A stretch of 13,108 bases of DNA from an uncultured Butyrivibrio sp. (GTDB lineage: Bacteria; Bacillota; Clostridia; Lachnospirales; Lachnospiraceae): contig CAJTON010000023.1 in the NCBI GenBank assembly GCA_910577605.1, positions 34,690 to 47,797 on the forward strand. The letters are read 5' to 3'. The position numbers and the translations under genes were made by a program. The notes below the pieces were generated by a model that was given only the letters and a program-made list of their open reading frames with translations, did not search any database and was not told where the DNA came from. Positions 11,852-13,108 of this stretch are shown here, piece after piece (within the stretch, counting starts at the first letter, position 1; every line of letters starts with the position of its first letter).

Positions 11852-13108
11852 ATGATGAGAGCACTTTATTCTGGTGTGGCAGGTCTTAGAACGCACCAGA
11901 CAAGGATGGACGTAATAGGTAACAATATTGCCAACGTCAATACCGTTGGATTCAAGTCCGAGACGGTTACTTTCAGCGATGTTTTGTACCAGACGACACA
12001 GCATGCGTCGGGAGCCAATCAGGAAACAGGCGCCGGCGGTACGAACGCAAAGCAGATAGGTCTCGGTTCATCGGTAAACTCTATCAGCACAAAGATTACG
12101 GAAACCGGAGGATATCAGACTACGAACAATCCGTTCGACTTGATGATCAACGGCGACCAGTTCTTCATCGTAAACAATAACGGACAGAACTTCTTCACCA
12201 AGGCGGGCAACTTCAAGGTTGACACTCTCGGAACTCTTGTGACTTCGCAGGGTTATGCGGTTATGGGATGGCTTGCGGATCAGGAGGGAAACATAAAGGT
12301 GGATAACGTATCCAAGATAAACCTTTACGCTCCTGAATACCAGCAGGCTAATCCGATGGCTACGACGGATGTTTCCATTTCGGGAAATATCAATAAGGAG
12401 GATGAGAGCTTCGGCTCCGTTGACGGAACAAGAGCAATAAACGTATCCTTCTATGACAATCTCGGATACAAGTACCAGCTCACTATACAGATTTCGCAGA
12501 ATGCCGACAATGAATTCGGATATTCGCTTGCGTCTTCGGCGCTTACCTGCAACGGAAACCCTATAGACGGCATTACCGAGGCTAATATTGAGGCAATACT
12601 CGGAGCCAACGCCGAGCTGACGTTCAATGAGGCGGACGGAACTGTCGCTACGCCCGCGGACGGAAAGATAACGCTCAATATTGCGGGACTTGGAATTGAA
12701 GCGCTTCCCGGAGACATTACGCTTGACGTATCCACCATCACCTGCCGCGGTACCGAGACGGCTCTTGATTCGTCAAGAGGAGACGTTACGGACAAAAATT
12801 CCGGAGCCGGAAGAACGGTCGGAGTAATGTCCGAGGTAAGTATCGCGAAGGACGGAAAAATTTCCGCTTCATACGACAACGGCGAGCAGAGAGTTATCGC
12901 CCAGATCGCTGTCGCAAGCTTTGTCAATCCTTCGGGACTTGAAAAAGTCGGAGACAATCTTTTCCAGTCCACTCTTAACTCTGGCGAGTTTGACGGAATC
13001 GGAGAGGATATAACTGCTTCCGGCGGATATTTCGCTACGGGCGTTCTCGAAATGTCAAACGTTGATCTTGCGGCAGAGTTCACCGACATGATCACGACAC
13101 AGAGAGGC
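11852..13108 (+). CDS. flgE: Flagellar hook protein FlgE (3' partial)
   Basis: The first 419 codons of a hook protein, open at the window end. Residues 1-36 hold the axial-protein N-terminus (MMRALYSGVAGLRTHQTRMD, then NNIANVNTVGFKSE). GYQTTNNPFDLMINGDQFFIV (about 90-110) and FFTKAGNFKVDTLGTLVTSQGY are typical of FlgE/F/G, and ALDSSRGDVTDKNSGAG onwards is hook-like. The last visible part, GVLEMSNVDLAAEFTDMITTQRG, is the C-terminal D0 helix, so only a few tens of residues are missing. The domains between make it FlgE rather than FlgG, in agreement with its place after flgD. Two ATG codons are possible starts, 11852 and 11855; AGGAGGT is nine or twelve bases away, and 11852 is preferred. FlgE is exported and forms about 120 copies of the hook. 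Confidence 0.96.
   Translation, partial: MMRALYSGVAGLRTHQTRMDVIGNNIANVNTVGFKSETVTFSDVLYQTTQHASGANQETGAGGTNAKQIGLGSSVNSISTKITETGGYQTTNNPFDLMINGDQFFIVNNNGQNFFTKAGNFKVDTLGTLVTSQGYAVMGWLADQEGNIKVDNVSKINLYAPEYQQANPMATTDVSISGNINKEDESFGSVDGTRAINVSFYDNLGYKYQLTIQISQNADNEFGYSLASSALTCNGNPIDGITEANIEAILGANAELTFNEADGTVATPADGKITLNIAGLGIEALPGDITLDVSTITCRGTETALDSSRGDVTDKNSGAGRTVGVMSEVSIAKDGKISASYDNGEQRVIAQIAVASFVNPSGLEKVGDNLFQSTLNSGEFDGIGEDITASGGYFATGVLEMSNVDLAAEFTDMITTQRG

Noticed and set aside
12451..13095. 214-codon open frame on the minus strand
   Set aside because: It lies wholly within flgE, is rich in S, P and A, has no recognisable domain, and is a shadow produced by codon bias of the flgE frame.

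Overview
The window is the 5' part of a Gram-positive (Firmicutes) flagellar basal-body/hook operon, preceded by codY and by the end of an unrelated cell-envelope operon. Everything is on the + strand. CodY, the B. subtilis-like order flgB-flgC-fliE-fliF-fliG-fliH-fliI-fliJ-(ylxF/motE-like)-fliK-flgD-(TIGR02530 gene)-flgE, the strong GGAGG ribosome sites and the moderate G+C together suggest a motile member of the class Clostridia, most likely Lachnospiraceae. The family assignment is inference, because no rRNA is present.

Layout. Positions 1-713 hold the 3' end of a family-2 glycosyltransferase and a small DUF2304 membrane protein, a common gene pair in polysaccharide or lipid-linked sugar operons. 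Positions 714-1617 are a codY unit: a near-consensus CodY box touching a sigma-A promoter with an extended -10, the codY gene, and a stem-U-tract terminator. Positions 1618-1892 are a gene-free region with an extended -10 promoter and a leader of about 125 nt that can form hairpins, one of them resembling a CsrA binding hairpin. From 1893 to the end the genes are tightly packed: rod proteins FlgB and FlgC, adaptor FliE, MS ring FliF, switch protein FliG, export ATPase complex FliH-FliI-FliJ, a membrane-anchored MotE/YlxF-like protein, hook-length ruler FliK, hook cap FlgD, a conserved operon protein of unknown function (TIGR02530), and hook protein FlgE, which is cut by the window end.

How the genes work together. 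FliF with FliE forms the membrane base; FliG binds the FliF C-terminus and carries torque. FliH/I/J deliver substrates to the type III export gate, which lies outside the window. FlgB and FlgC build the rod, FlgD caps the growing hook made of FlgE, and FliK sets its length. CodY sits next to the operon and is a known nutritional regulator of motility in B. subtilis.

Most noteworthy. The 108-nt gap before flgE is not empty. It holds a UUCG-tetraloop hairpin, then a geometrically well-formed H-type pseudoknot without a U-tract, then AT-rich segments that can pair in two mutually exclusive ways around the flgE ribosome site. I match it to no riboswitch class I know, so it is the best candidate here for an undescribed element. 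It rests on base pairing read by eye and needs covariation or probing to confirm. No mobile element, CRISPR array, tRNA or rRNA was seen.
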